64,000 nt of DNA from Branchiostoma lanceolatum (GCF_035083965.1 NC_089739.1:11706001-11770000), one strand, 5' to 3'. Positions 1 to 12,745 are shown, counted from the first letter of the stretch. A program made the numbers and translations. The notes: generated by a model not told the origin, from the letters alone.

Positions 1-408
1 TTAGGTTTTTGTTTAGGTAAAGTTTTCATTGATATTTTTTTCTTTTCAAAAAGACAACAATCTGAAGAAATTGCTTTGGTGTATACCCTCCGAGATGTCA
101 TTAAGGGTAGTTGTTTTGGCTTGTTTTTTTGACATTATGTTAGGCCCTAGGTACGAGTGAATATGGTTCCAAGGGAGTTAGGATGTAGCATTTTGTATGG
201 TAGTGTTAGTACGTGCAGTATATACATAATGTGGGCTTGATCTGTACATGCTGTATATGGATAAAATACAACTAGAGCCCCAAGGACCTGTATGTGTATC
301 AATTAAAAAATCATTGGTGTTTTGCAAACTATCATAAAGCGTGTGGCTCTTTTGTTTTGATAAGTACTTGGAGAAGTCTCTATGTATGCCTATCTGTGAC
401 TCGTATGC
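1..408. other. Intergenic DNA, no gene seen
   Basis: AT-rich sequence with no splice-flanked coding frame or structured RNA that I can support. The short open frames here lack homology I recognise. Confidence 0.5.
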
Positions 409-665
409 TAGGCCACAGCAAGTAAATTTTATGGATGACATCCTTTGCCGACTCCAAATTTATTGTGAAAGCGGAAAACAAGATGGGTAAAAAGGAAAAC
501 AACATGTTACATGGCTAAATTCTCAAAATAGACAACAAAATTGCAACAAGAATTGACGCAACAAAACTTGGTGTCACATCCCACAAGTCTTTTATTCCTG
601 TATTCAAGAGGTACACAAAGTGATAGACTGGGATCACTTACCAAGTTGGCAACTACAATTAGTTT
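409..665 (+). repeat. Truncated copy of a TIR MITE (TAGGCCACAGCAAG family)
   Basis: The left end reads TAGGCCACAGCAAGTAAATT and continues through a region that matches, base for base in long stretches, the complete element at 13661-13979, which ends in the inverted form of the same terminus. No right terminus is present here, so this copy is broken off and runs into a different repeat. It is non-autonomous. Confidence 0.6.
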
Positions 666-689
666 CACTTCTACAACCAGGTCAAAAGA

Positions 690-905
690 TACAAAAATTG
701 AAGTTCTGCTGCAGTACCAAGGTCACATACCAGGGGGCCCAAAATCGACCCTGACCTTCGGCTTCACAACACCCGCCCACATACCAAATATTGTAATCCA
801 TCAAGAGGTTCTTGAGTTATGCTGACTACAAGAGTCCGGAAACACAGACAAACACACACAGACACACCCAAAACAATATCTCCATTTTTCATGGAGATAA
901 CTACA
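690..905. repeat. Copy of a dispersed 'GGGGGCCCAAAATCGACC' repeat
   Basis: It shares the block with GGGGGCCCAAAATCGACC, CCCACATACCAAATAT and AGTTATGCTGACT, followed by a CA-rich tail and a TCTCCATTTTTCATGGAGAT hairpin, with the three tandem units at 42840-43800. A related family is seen at 8931-9135, 18890-19170 and 40540-40770. Confidence 0.55.
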
Positions 906-1815
906 CTCCTTGCTACCTCATGACAACTAGTCACTTTTATGAATATTAGTGCAATCAAGGCTACAACATGACAAAATTTTCCTATTTCAATATTTTATTG
1001 CATATTGACCATCTCTGGAGGGGAATTTTTTGTGTGTGCAAAATTAGGAAAATTACTGAGCGCATTGATAGCATCCATAAAATTGATGTTTAACACAAAC
1101 AACACTTGCATTGTATGTGAGTCATAGGACACATGCATATGACTACCAAGGCTCTGTTACAATTCAACTTGAAAATTATAGAACCAGATCATAGTATTTT
1201 CGTAAATTTGTCAATAGTAGTTTGGAGACACTGGGTCAGGCACAAAAAATATGTATAATGCATGCTATCCAACATTTTGGATTCTCTTGGTCCACAAATT
1301 CTTGACCAGTATCAGTGTAAGTTACTAGATAATACCTAGAAGAGCATATGAAACTGAGTCATAGAAAGTCAGCATGGCACAATTCCTGCATTCAAATTAC
1401 AAATATAAAGTGTATGTTCCAACAACCAAATTGTTAAGATGGCTTGGTCAGGTAGACGTTCTCGCTGGTAGGTGGGACCACCTACCTGTGCATTATTATG
1501 CCATACAAAACTTAATTCATAAAGGCAAACTTTGAAATTGGACGGAATATGAAGAGGTTTCAAAAATTGCGCAATAGAGAATAAGATAACAGTAATCATA
1601 GCCCGTGTGTTTACTACTTGTGTAATGTTGAGATATTATTTTAAATGATAAAAATATTGCTAGGCGAAAAAAAAAGTTAATTTGAATTCAAGAAAAAGGC
1701 TAGAACATTCTCGTTTCAGGGGAAAAAAGAAAGAAAGTAATGATTGCAACTAATTGAAAATATATGGTACAAAAAGAAGTCGAAATCCAAGAAAGAGGAG
1801 CAAAAAAGTCATCGC
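906..1815. other. Intergenic DNA, nothing supported
   Basis: No coding frame with splice context and no clear repeat family was recognised. The last bases before the tRNA include an A-run that would read as a pol III T-tract on the minus strand. Confidence 0.4.
1802..1807 (-). terminator. Pol III T-tract terminator of tRNA-Gly
   Basis: Six A residues on the plus strand give TTTTTT on the minus strand, 9 bases beyond the tRNA 3' end. This is the expected RNA polymerase III stop signal. Confidence 0.75.
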
Positions 1816-1887
1816 TGCGTTGGCCGGGAATCGAACCCGGATCTACTGCTTGGAAGGCAACAATGCTGACCATTACACCACCAACGC
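1816..1887 (-). tRNA. tRNA-Gly (anticodon TCC)
   Basis: The minus strand begins GCGTTGGTGGTGTAATGG and folds as a full cloverleaf, ending in an acceptor stem that pairs GCGTTGG with CCAACGC. The anticodon loop reads CTTCCAA, so the anticodon is TCC (complement at 1852-1854). The T arm carries the GGTTCGATTCC B box. It closely matches the vertebrate tRNA-Gly(TCC) as I recall it. There is no intron and no encoded CCA, and a T-tract terminator follows. Unlike the tRNA-like SINE heads elsewhere in the window, the stems are intact and there is no SINE body, so this is a genuine gene. Confidence 0.95.
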
Positions 1888-1937
1888 TCGCTGTGAGTGG
1901 TGGGAGAATTAAGTCTATAAACCCTACCTTAATTAGG

Positions 1938-1945
1938 TGACGTCA
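1938..1945. promoter_or_regulatory. Palindromic CRE (TGACGTCA)
   Basis: A perfect TGACGTCA lies about 50 bp upstream of the tRNA-Gly 5' end and about 390 bp upstream of the YTHDF start codon. Such sites bind CREB/ATF factors. Which gene it serves, if any, cannot be told from sequence. Confidence 0.4.
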
Positions 1946-2103
1946 CGTTGCGGGGTGACACAGTATTTGTATGAAAGTTTTAGCCAAAGTCCACCCTTCT
2001 AGATTATTATTTTAGGTAGAAAATTATGCAGGTTTTACTTACAGTTATTTCTATTTTCATAAAAATTAGTGAAATTGGCGGGAAGAGGTAAATTTGAGGT
2101 TGA

Positions 2104-2135
2104 TGACGTCAGCGAGGTCAGGCCAGTGTCACGTG
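2104..2135 (+). promoter_or_regulatory. CRE plus E-box in the YTHDF upstream region
   Basis: A second perfect TGACGTCA (2104-2111) and a CACGTG E-box (2130-2135) lie in GC-richer DNA about 200 bp before the YTHDF start codon. The setting is typical of a housekeeping-type promoter or 5' UTR. No TATA box was seen. Confidence 0.45.
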
Positions 2136-2336
2136 ACGTGGGAGCGGGAGCGAGGCACATGTCTGGTCCGCCATTGTTCTGTGATCCACTCCCTTCCTCC
2201 AAACTTCCTCTTCCCAAGGAGTTTTGCAACGTCTCAGCGCCGCTACCTCACCGCAGGACACTTCTTTACAGACTTAAGACTTTTTCTGTTGGGAAACTTG
2301 GAGGGTTCACTGGGATTTCGACGGTTTTTTCGTACG

Positions 2337-5300
2337 ATGTCTGCCAGCGTCGATCAGGTATGTAGGTGTCATGGCGGCCGTCGATATGCCGTGGCCTTTT
2401 TCTTTTCTGCGTTGCCAAAATTTTGTTTCCGTCACAACTTCTAACAGCCCGTTGTCCTCTTTCTTTCCCCTTTCCAACGACATGCTGTCACCACAGAGAC
2501 CTAAATCACAAGGAAATAAAGGTGAGGCGACACTTTTTTTCAGCTATATTTTTCTGTGACGTTTCGCTTCCTGGTGGTGAAATTTTGTATCGTTGCGTTG
2601 GTTTCTTTTTTTGTTTAATCAAAAACTTTGTCTCTTTTTTTCCTTGTCTTCTTCACAAACGACAGTTGCACAAAATGGACCCGTGAACACGAAGGACTCT
2701 GGTAAAGGGGAGGAATTTGAGCCGTACCTGCAGCATAACAACCAAACTGGACAGGTAGGTTTGTTTCCCGGTAATTCAGCGTGACGAGTACCGGTTGTGT
2801 CACGGGGCAAGAGCGATGTCTGCCCGTACGGAAATATGCGGGCTCAACCGCCAAAAACAACTGTTGGATTCACATCCATAATTCATTACAAATAACCTCA
2901 ACTTTCCTGATTTTTACATGGAATTATCAGCTAATACGTTTTTACAGTACGCAGTAATCATGTAAAAAGAAACACCTCATGTAGCTTAGACTTAGAGTAC
3001 TTAAAAAGACTATACTTTTCTTAAAGTTTAAGAATTTGTAGATTGAACAATAAATGCAAAATAAGTACAACATCCTTCTAACTTCCGAAATTAAGATGAC
3101 CCAACCCTTCATAATGACGTCATGTCAAATTTTGAGTCATCAATGATTAAAGAAAATCCCCGTTTCATAACAAAATTTCCCCCCATATTTTATGTCAACA
3201 AGTTGTTGCGGACTCAAACACACTTTTGTTTGTGTTTCGATGATATTACAGACAATTTTAGTTTACCGTATCGGCCGGTTTTATTACAAAATTAAAATTA
3301 TAAAGGATAAAAAGTTAGTCGCACGACATATTCTGCCTATGACTGAAAGGATGTGGTTATCTTTGGGGGGGGGGGGGGGTGCTTCTAGACAATCGAAATA
3401 AACATCTCTTTTTTTCCAATTGATTAGTTGCGATAAGTTCCCAGACAATTAGCTTCGAGGTGTGTAACACAGCAATATTAAAGAAATTAGATACGTTATT
3501 GACATTATTATATACTATAAAAGAAAAATTACTTTCTTAATGAGTGCTTAAGCAAAATAATTGCTTATGGTATGTAATTATTGCTGGTAAATTATGTTAA
3601 TACAAGAAAGAATTATCACTGTTGAATTAGATGCGGCATATGTGCTGTACTAAGATATTTTCATTTGAAATGAAGAAAATAATGTCACATTTTTCCACGG
3701 ATCATTTGCAAGAACGCAAACTCAAGTTTTGTATTAACATTTTTGAACATGATGTTTAAAAGAGGTGAAAAAGCCTTCAGTTCTTTTAAAGAATGTATAT
3801 TCGAAACTAACAGGTAACACTAAACTTGGTTTGGGGCTACGTTTCTTTTCAAAGGGTGAAAAAGAAAATAGGAATTGAGAAGTTCAGTATTAGTTTCAGT
3901 TCTATAACCATTTATGTAATCCAGAAGCAAAGTTCTCTGGATTCACTTTCTCAAAGGTCTATATTATCCTTATTTTTCATTACGTAAATAATTGAATCTC
4001 GTGTATTAACAAACAACAAAAAGCAATACAGTGTTTACATGTTACATGAAAGCTGTCGTGTGGTTGGTTAAACCTGAATGAGTTAGACCAATGAATTTAT
4101 ATGTGTATGATGGCATAAGTATGTGGCTTTAATTACTTAGACATTGTAATACATTCAAATTTTCCTGTCAATCACTAAATTTAACCATCCAATGTGGTGG
4201 ACAATAGTTAAATGAGTTCAAATGCTCCCCAAACACCTTATAACACAATAGTTAGATACTGAAAATGTACATACTTTTGTGGTAGGGAGAAAATGGAAAA
4301 TTGTTTTTTAAGTTCATGGTTGAAACATGTAGGTAGGTGGGCAGAAAACAAGCATTTTGGTTACCCTAGAAACCATGAACTTAAAACCATCAGAAACATT
4401 TCAACATTACAGTAGTTAGCTACCATATGGGGAAAAGTCTATCTTGGAATGAGTTACAAGAAAAACATACTGATCTTGAAAAAGTCTCTTTTTGCCTCCA
4501 GAAAGTGAAAAATATGTTCCCTTTTCAATCTTTGTAAAGGAATTTCAAGCTTTCAGAAAGTGAATCTTTTAAGGGGTTGCTTTCATAAGTACTTTGTCAT
4601 AGATTCTGTTAATATGCAAAATCATCATCATATCAAAATTGAACATGATAAGCTTTGCAATACAGTAAAAGGATTATATTAGAGGGTTTAGTCACTATTG
4701 AACAAAACTATCAGCCATCAACAGAAATTTATGCTTAAGTCATTTCTTGTGCCTAATTCGTGCCTAATCAAATTATCCTGTACTTAAAAGTCTTGTCGCA
4801 TCCCGAATCTAGTTGTTTGAGTGAGTTGTGAAAATTGGGAGATTGTAGTGATATGAAGTTGGGGCCATTTTTAGACAGATACATGTACAAAATAATGGAT
4901 AGGGAATAGAAAAATGGTTTAATTGTCACATTTAAGGATGCAATATTTGAATATCTTTATTTCATAATCTCCATTATTCAAGTAGATCTCTGAGGGCGAA
5001 TCCGTGACAGTTTTTGTGGGATCTTGATCTTGAGGGTCAACTGGCATGATTTTCCCCCAAAGATCTGCTTGGAAATTGTCATTTCATTTTTGTACAGAAT
5101 GTATATATATGGTACAAAATAATATTTTTCTCTCTTTGTGTCATGTTTATTTTATTTCTGTTGCAAGAAAGATAGTTTCTGCAATACAATTTACTTCGAA
5201 ACAACAATATTTTATCATCTTAAGCACAAATTCAAATCGACCAGCCTTGACTAAGCATCTAGAATTAGTCCGTATTGTTAAATACTATTCTCCCTTTAGT

Positions 5301-8300
5301 CCAGGTAAATACCTTTTCCCAGGTATCGCGATGACGTGTACAAAAGAATGCGCAACCCAGCGGACTTTGGCCCCCGTATATGTGCGTGTTTACAAAATAC
5401 AAGATAACAGAAACACCTGCCACACCTTGTCTGAAACTCTCCACTCAGCTTTCTGTACAAGTCTGGCTTTTGTACTAGGCTCAATAAAGAGCTCAAGACA
5501 AAGATGTCGGATAAAGACTGTAATACGAGGATCTTCTTAGAAATGCAGAGGTTTGATTGAACCATTCATTTGCTGCAAAGGAGTGTATAAAAGGCGTTGG
5601 AATGCTACATTTGTTTGTTGTTTTTTCTGTGTTTTGAACCTCAACATCCAAAGTACAAGTATGTCTAACCCTTGCACATTGGAACAAACTGACATTGAAA
5701 TGAATAATTCGTGAGTTGTTAATACCACATTGAATGAATTCAGATAGATACAGACGGTGCATTTTGCCAAATGCTGAAATGAAATTTCGAACTTTTTTGT
5801 TGAAAGATTCTAGAATGATTTGGGTTGTTTATCAACTTAATGTGTTAAGTCTAGTAAAACAACTGTAATAGAAACGGTAGCAAATTTTCAATGGAAATTT
5901 TTAGAACCAGTACCTAAACTGATTTCTATCAAAGTTTGTTAATTCTTACCTCAATGCTTTAGCCAAAATCTGTTAAAGGAATGTACGAAAAATGTTGGTT
6001 TTGTTGCACTATATATAGATATAATACAAGCATGAGGCAATCTTGAAAACATAGAATTTAAGATATAATCCGCATTATCCGTTGTTAACAATTTACCCTC
6101 TAGTTGCTTTGGATTTACCGTGACTTGAATGCTAATTTTTCTTTATCACAAGTTTACCGTAATTAAGGTTTTTGTAGGATTGAAATGCTGGCACTAATAA
6201 GTATAACAATGTTATTTTTGACATCTGTGGGTGTGATTATGTATGCAATTTGTCGGTTAAGTGCTCGGAGTTATTAGTCTACCAGGTGCGGCACTGTTAT
6301 TGGAAAGTTTCTGTAAAATGGCAGAAGATCATAATCATAAAGGGGCCAGTGTTGGGGGGGGGGGGGCGCTGAATATTGTTACAAATATTGTTACAAATTA
6401 GAAAAGAACCCAACACTCATGGGCATGGCTGTAAAACTATGGGTGATTTAGGAATGTGTTATGAATATATTTGCATGGCTTCTCTATTTTTCAAGTTGTC
6501 TGTTTTGATTTCTGCTGTATGCAATTTTCTAAACGTGTTTGAATTACTCAATACTTTTTAAGATGTACAGAAACAAACTGTACAGCAAAATTATTCCTCG
6601 CCTATTTGCAAAGATTCAAATCTCGTTAACTTTTTGTTTAATTAGTGTGAGTGAAATTGCTGCTAAACTGAAACAGTTGTCAATGAAGAATAACCCGGGG
6701 CCCCTGTACCATGATCATGAAAATGTAAAACCTCCTTCAAAGTGTAATACAGTGTGGAGTGTTATACAAGAACACTTACTGCCCACACCTATGTTCATTG
6801 ATATGGGGGAGATATCTTTTCAACAGACTGTAGAGCTCTTGTGTGTCGTGTGTAGCTTAGAGGACAGTATTGGGGTTGTTCATATGGACTTTACGGAATA
6901 CATACGAGTTTTACAGAATGCATGATCCTTGCTGTCAGTAAAACTCGTATGTTTCTTAGTAGTTGAGCATATGAATTCCATAAATTTTTGTATGTATTTC
7001 ATAATTGTCTTACGAATTCTTCAAAATTCGTCTGAATGCTTGGGCACCCTCGACTACTGTAGATTTTGAAATTTTTGCAGTGGCTTTATTTTTGCAGCTA
7101 CTTCTCTATAGCGAGTTAATGACACCGTGAGTATGCGTTTTGCATGCATTACTACTGTACTGTACAAACTTATAACACTGCCACAACCACCTCTTTTTCC
7201 CGTGAAATAGAACCACTGCAAAAGTTAATGAATTTACAGTAACAGACACAAGGTCTAGGCAGTGGTAGCTCTTTTCTTTGGTAACATGTTTAATTGCTTA
7301 TCTACTGGTTTTGAGGAATGAAAAAAAGATTAACAATTCAGGTTTTCATTTTCCTCAACACATGCAAAATGACTTACAGTAAAAAAATGTCAAAACTGTA
7401 GTGTTGTGCAGTATACTGTAAATTCTTTTACTTTCGCAGTGATTTTATTTTATCGTAGGAGGGAAAATAACTTTTTGGCAGTGTTCTAGATTGGCGTTTA
7501 AAACAATTCTGTAGAATAGTGATAATACATGTACATTGGAAAGGCATATTTGTGGTGTTATGGTGACGTTATCGTGAAAAACTGCAGAAATAGAATTACC
7601 ACAAAAGTTTTCCGATTTACTGATTATCAAAACACACCTGGATGGCAAGTAGTGTTTCTTCTTCAGTTGCTAGGCAACCTGTAAGAACTGTTCCAAAATA
7701 TTTTCTGTTTGCGTATGTCTACAAAGCCACAACAACTGTTTGCTTCTTTTCAACATGTCAAGTTTTCTTTTTAGTAGGGGTTTGTTATATTGTGGCAATT
7801 CTTACTTTTGAACTGGCAATTTTCGTTTATTGTTGCGCTGTACTCTTTTTTTTCATGTTGAGAATTATTGAAAGGGATAGAGAAATTGGTAGGATTTGGG
7901 CTGGGTTGATTAATTAACGAACTGATTCGTCAGTCACTGTCACAGCCAGGGGTTTGTCTTGTCATGTGGTGTTGTGTGTGCTGACTCAGGGTTCTGAGAA
8001 ATGTAGCCATGTTGTTTTCATTCCTTTGGGGAGGGAGACCGGCTTATGTAAGTCAGTGTCATAGCTAAGACACTGGTACGAAACCGTGTAACTGTTTTGG
8101 GTACAGGTCCAACATTACCATATGTCGATGTGCCGGTACTGTTCTTAAATAAGGTTACACTCTAGTACATTTTTATATTCTTGCTGTGTAAGAAAAACAT
8201 GTGCATTTCATGCCACAATGAAATGAAAATTTAGCAGGTACTGATGGTGAAAATTGAAATCAACACCATCTTCGATTTGAAAAAGCATCATGAGGTACTA

Positions 8301-11300
8301 GAAGTTCAAATAAATATTGTTCTGTTTCTGTTAGCCTACACCAAGCCTCCAACGAGGGTATGGATCATAGAATTCGGCAAATAAAAGAATAATTGGCCAG
8401 TAGAATCTGTCCACAGTAAGGTTAACGATTCGCCCTCTCCTGCAAATGAGACCCTCTGGTGGCCAAACTGGACCAGCAAATATTTTCCCTACAGCCTGCA
8501 TAGTTAGTCTGTTAGAGACCACGTTTCTGTCATTAATGAAAACCACAGGTTACTTTGCCGAATTGTTCTGTTCTTACTACAAATCTTGTTAAAAAGACGC
8601 TGCTGGATATTGCAGACCAGGTGTTTCTTATGTTACCATGGTAATGAGAGTACACATGTTCAATGAAAGGTAAATTATGGGTCTTAGTACTTTGACCTAA
8701 TTTTTGGCCATTAGTTGGCTGCCTTACAGCAATTAATTTAGATAAATGATGAAGTTACCAATCGCAAAAGGATGTTTCTATTCTTGTAGACTTCTAGGGT
8801 GTTATGAGACCATTGGAAACTCGGTGAGTTTAGTGTAAAATTTGTAACAGAAGGTTGATTACAACTCTATTTAGTATAGAGAAGATCATGAACAAAAATT
8901 TCTTATCAAATGAGGTTAAATGAATGTTTATTACCGTCGCCGAGAAGGTAATATTTTCGTCAGCGTTCGTGTATGTATCCGTCTGTCAACACGATAACTC
9001 GAGAATGCCCGGATGGATTGTCTTGGTACTTGGTATGTGGCTAGGTCTTCTTGACACCTCGAAAAGTTAGATTTTGGGGAGCCTAGCGGCTTGCTATGGT
9101 ATTGCAGCAGAACTTCCAGGTTTGATATCTTGTGTTCTAGACATGATTTTTGAGTGTAAGATAGCTCTTGTTTTGACATTTTGTTTGTTGTGCGGGAATG
9201 ACTATGTGTTGTTTCTCGGCAGGCCTACGCTGGATCCACGCCCATGGCGCACGGCACCTCCATGTCGGACCCGTACATGCCCAGTTACTACCCGTCCATG
9301 TCGTTCCCGTACCTTAGCAGTACGGAGTGGTCCACCGGCGACCCCATGTCGTTCGGCTGGCCCAACGGCGGCGAACAGCAGCACTACGGACAGGACGCCA
9401 TGTTCCCTCCCACGGGGAACGCGCTGGGAAGCACGCCTCCCTACTTTAATCAAACTGGGTTTAGCTTCTTCCCCCAACCGGTGGGTGGTACGGACTGGGG
9501 CAGCAGTGGCTGGCCTCAGGGATCTGGACAGAACCAAAGTGCCAGCGGGGGTGGCAGCCAGGCCCAGACTGCTTATGACTATTACCAACCCCCCGTGTCC
9601 AGTTACAATGGACCCAACCCCTACCAGAGTAACGGACCAACGGACGTACCAACCAATAAGGCCCCTGGACACGGCATGAAGTCGGTCGAACAAGGGTTAA
9701 CTGGACTTACCCTGGGAGGCTCGGACAACAAGGCACAATCAGGCTCCGTGGGGAGTCAGAACGGAAATAAGGCGGGACACGGGCACGGGCATGGACATGG
9801 ACATGGGGACGCGACGGCGGCAAGCTCGTCCGCTAAGACCAACGGAACTTCGGCTCCCACCACCACGGCACCGTCTAAGCCCATCTCGTGGGCCTCGATC
9901 GCGAGCAAACCCGCCATCCCGCAGCCGAAGGCGAAACCTAAGTCTGGTGGGGGGTCGTCGGGAGCGGTCATGCCTCCCCCGCCCATCAAACACAACATGG
10001 ACATCGGAACCTGGGACGGGAAAAATGTTCCAAAGAAGCCCCCACCCCCCCAGCAGGCCCCCCCTCCGCCTCAGGCCTGGAACGCTAACCCTCGCGGTCG
10101 CGGCGGCCCGCCGCACAACCAGCAAGGTGCCCAAATGGGCGGGACTGCGGGGCTGACTCCCATCGCGCATCCAAGCGTGGCGGAACCCCCCGTGCCGAGT
10201 CACCCGATGTTAGACAAACTCCGCATGGAGATCAAGCAGAACGCCAAGGACTTCAACGCGAACCCCAAGAACGCACGCTTCTTTGTCATCAAGAGCTACT
10301 CGGAGGACGATATCCACCGCTCCATCAAGTACCACATTTGGTGCAGCACGGAGCACGGAAACAAACGCTTGGACCAGGCGTTCCGCGAGCGCAAGGGAAA
10401 GGGACCGATCTACTTGTTCTTCAGCGTGAACGGTAGCGGACACTTCTGCGGGGTGGCCCAGATGACCTCGGAGGTGGACTACAACGCGGACACGGGCGTG
10501 TGGTCGCAGGAGAAATGGAAGGGCAAACTGGAGGTGAAATGGATCTACGTCAAGGACGTGCCCAACTCGCAGCTCAGGCACATCCGCCTGGAGAACAACG
10601 AGAACAAACCGGTGACAAACTCGCGGGACACCCAGGAGGTTCCCCCCGAGAAGGGGAAACAGGTACTGAAGATCCTCTCAAACTATAAGCACACCACCTC
10701 CATCTTCGACGACTTTGTGCACTACGAAAAACGACAGGAGGAGGAGGATCAACTCCGCAAGGTGAGCACCGCGTAGCTTCAGACGTTACTGACAGTTTTG
10801 TCGTTTTTCAACTTCCATCCTACTTCTTAGCACTTTTACAGTTAATGTAGGCTCGCACAAGGGTTGGGTACAGGTACGGTAGTTGTTTTTTTAGATCGTT
10901 GTACCTAAAGTTAAACCAATTATTTGCATGTTGTGTGTTATGTAGCTAACTATCCTGTTTTAGTGCTGAATTGTCTAACTTTGTATGAGGATTCACAGAT
11001 TTTTTTATCTCAAAGCTAAAGTATTTACAAGTTTTCATAATTGTTTAAGTGCTAAATTGGAATCTTTCAGAGAGGGCTTTACCTATCTTAAGTCTAAAAA
11101 AAATAAGTTTCAACTTGAATTGTCTAACTTTGTATGAGGATTCACAGATTTTTTTATCTCAAAGCTAAAGTATTTACAAGTTTTCATAATTGTTTAAGTG
11201 CTAAATTGGAATCTTTCAGAGAGGGCTTTACCTATCTTAAGTCTAAAAAAAAAAAGTTTCAACTTGTGTTAAAGTTTGTTCAGGTACATTGTACAGGTAC

Positions 11301-12745
11301 AGGTACAGGTACACCAGAGGTTTAGACCTATACATAGACAGTTTTTCAGGTGAAATAAGTAGGAATATCTTGTATGCAGGAAACAAAATTGATGTTTGTT
11401 TTTTTCTGTTTGATTCACAACTAATGACAATGTTTCTTGAATAACTTCAATCTAACGCATTTGAACTTGTTCAGTACTTTTTCACATGTTTAGGCAGTCT
11501 AAAGTGAGTTGTGAAAATTGCCATCCATCCTTGCATGTTAAACCGTTCCCTGTCAGAGTACATTGATATTCTCAATGTCACCCTGTCAAATAATCCAGCT
11601 GCATATGATGGATCTTAATCCTTTAATCCACCAGGGGATTAAGAAAGGCTGAATATTTTATCACCAACAAAACGCCTCGCCAAGCGGATTTGTGGCTCTG
11701 CCTTTTTTTATGCCATTTTTGTAGCAATTTTACAACTCTAGTCTTGCATATTTATCTTTTAATTGCTTTAAGAAACAAACTGGCTGCACACATCTGCTTG
11801 ATTATCAGGCTAAAAATGATTTTAAATGAAAGGGACTTTTAGATGCTTCAACTCTACAGATACTATACATTTTTTTAACACAAAGTTAACATTGTATATT
11901 TTAACATTTAAAGCTACAGCCTTGTATTTGCTAGTCAATTATTTATAACTGAAATGTAGTTTTGTCTAGTCTTATTCATTTGTTTCATTCTCTTATATTC
12001 CACTCTAGAATTTACCATTTACTGTTTGTCTTTCAAATAGAGTAGAATGATCCTATAGCCCCACCCATCGGTCACAACGTAGAAATGCAAAATGAAAATA
12101 TTATTTGCAAATATTTGACACATGCAGCTGCTCTTTTATTGTTCAAACCACTTGCTGTGCTACCATTGGTTGAACCTCTAATTGCCTTGCTACCATTGGT
12201 TCAACTGCTAATTGTGTTGGACAGTCATCTTAATTGAAGAGTTATATAGTCTCCTCATACTTTCGGATCTAGTCTACATTTTAAAAAGTTTGTACCAGAT
12301 TTCAGAACCTGTATGTAAATGTATGAATAAAATAAAACATTATTTTTCTTTCATGCTATATCTGGATTTATGTCATACCTGTGCCGGGATAACTTTCGAC
12401 ACAGGTGTTTTGGACTGGGTGATAACTTGGCTTATCACATGGGGTTGACCCAGTTCTACTTTTATCACATGGGCTTCATAGAATCATGCGAACCTCGGGT
12501 GATATGGACTACACCATGTTGTATTATCCATTCTGTCCGAGATAACTTTTGACACAGCTGTTCCGGACTGGGTGATAACTTAGATTATCACATAGGGTTC
12601 TAGTTTTATCACACGGGCTTCATAGAATCATTCGAACCTCGGGTGATAAGGGACTAACACCATGTTGTATTATCCATCCGTTTTATTTACTTCATGTTTT
12701 GTTTACTGTTTACAGGAGAGGAAGCACCGGGGCAACCACCAATAG
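2337..12745 (+). CDS. YTHDF: YTH-domain m6A reader (YTHDF1/2/3 type), five coding exons
   Basis: Cytoplasmic reader of N6-methyladenosine in mRNA; family members recruit decay or translation machinery. Coding exons are 2337-2357, 2497-2521, 2666-2754, 9223-10761 and 12716-12745, all with AG/GT borders and matching phases, giving 567 aa. The start MSASVDQ and the small exons RPKSQGNK and EEFEPYLQ match vertebrate YTHDF2 in order. Residues 1-390 are low complexity, rich in G, P, Q and N, with the family blocks [19 protein letters not shown] and [14 protein letters not shown]. The YTH domain is about residues 395-530; the aromatic cage is W418, W472 and W477, with the spacing of human W432, W486 and W491. 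A histidine-glycine run (about [10 protein letters not shown]) is unusual for the family. If the last intron is retained, the frame ends at 10776 with VSTA instead of ERKHRGNHQ. One gene in place of the three vertebrate paralogues fits an invertebrate. Confidence 0.96.
7055..7241. mobile_element. MITE of the TACTGTA...TACAGTA family
   Basis: It begins TACTGTAGATTTTG and ends ATTTACAGTA, inverted ends shared with copies at 20104, 23483, 31294, 39790 and 47235. The interior keeps CACTGCAAAAG-like blocks. It is a diverged, non-coding element; TA is the likely target duplication. Confidence 0.6.
7414..7620. repeat. Degenerate MITE of the TACTGTAAA family
   Basis: The left end TACTGTAAATTCTTTTACTT matches the family, and blocks such as TTCGCAGTGATTTTATTTT recall the other copies. 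The right end is eroded, so the boundary is approximate. Confidence 0.4.
8931..9135 (+). repeat. Dispersed repeat starting TTACCGTCGCCGAGAAGG
   Basis: It shares GAGAAGGTAAT, CTGTCAACACGATAA, GGTCTTCTTGA and TATGGTATTGCAG with copies at 18890-19170 (plus strand) and 40540-40770 (minus strand). A shorter piece lies at 63181-63360. It ends about 90 bp before the main YTHDF exon. The superfamily is unknown to me. Confidence 0.55.
10969..11266 (+). repeat. Tandem duplication, two 149-bp units in YTHDF intron 4
   Basis: Unit one is 10969-11117 and unit two 11118-11266. They are almost identical except near an A-run, so the duplication is recent. Nothing coding lies in it. Confidence 0.9.
12388..12672 (+). 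repeat. Tandem duplication with a 153-bp period near the YTHDF last exon
   Basis: The block starting GATAACTTTCGACACAG at 12388 recurs at 12541, and both contain CTTCATAGAATCAT, CGAACCTCGGGTGATA and CACCATGTTGTATTATCCAT. The units differ at several bases and are older than the 149-bp pair. The second unit ends about 45 bp before the terminal exon acceptor. Confidence 0.8.

Larger units (their letters stand above)
2755..9222 (+). other. Large YTHDF intron 3, mostly repeats and AT-rich DNA
   Basis: The intron runs from GTAGGT to the AG before the main exon. It holds G-runs at about 3365-3379 and 6354-6366, two short perfect hairpins (4308-4384 and 6900-6952), two MITE copies and a repeat at 8931-9135. 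Open frames such as 5046-5540 and 6539-6925 show no conserved domain or splice context, so I do not call them genes. Confidence 0.6.

Noticed and set aside
2069-2444. Overlapping open frames across the YTHDF 5' region
   Set aside because: They run through the 5' UTR, exon 1 and intron 1 in other frames; only the MSASVDQ frame matches the family.
4308-4384. 14-bp perfect hairpin as a possible microRNA precursor
   Set aside because: The stem is too short and the loop about 50 bases long; it lacks a pre-miRNA shape.
5046-5540. 164-codon open frame in YTHDF intron 3
   Set aside because: Composition is non-coding in style, no domain is recognisable, and there are no paralogues in the window.
6539-6925. 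128-codon open frame in YTHDF intron 3
   Set aside because: No recognised domain and no splice context; AT-rich chance frame.
6900-6952. 15-bp perfect hairpin as a possible microRNA or terminator
   Set aside because: The stem is shorter than a pre-miRNA, and it lies mid-intron with no supporting context.
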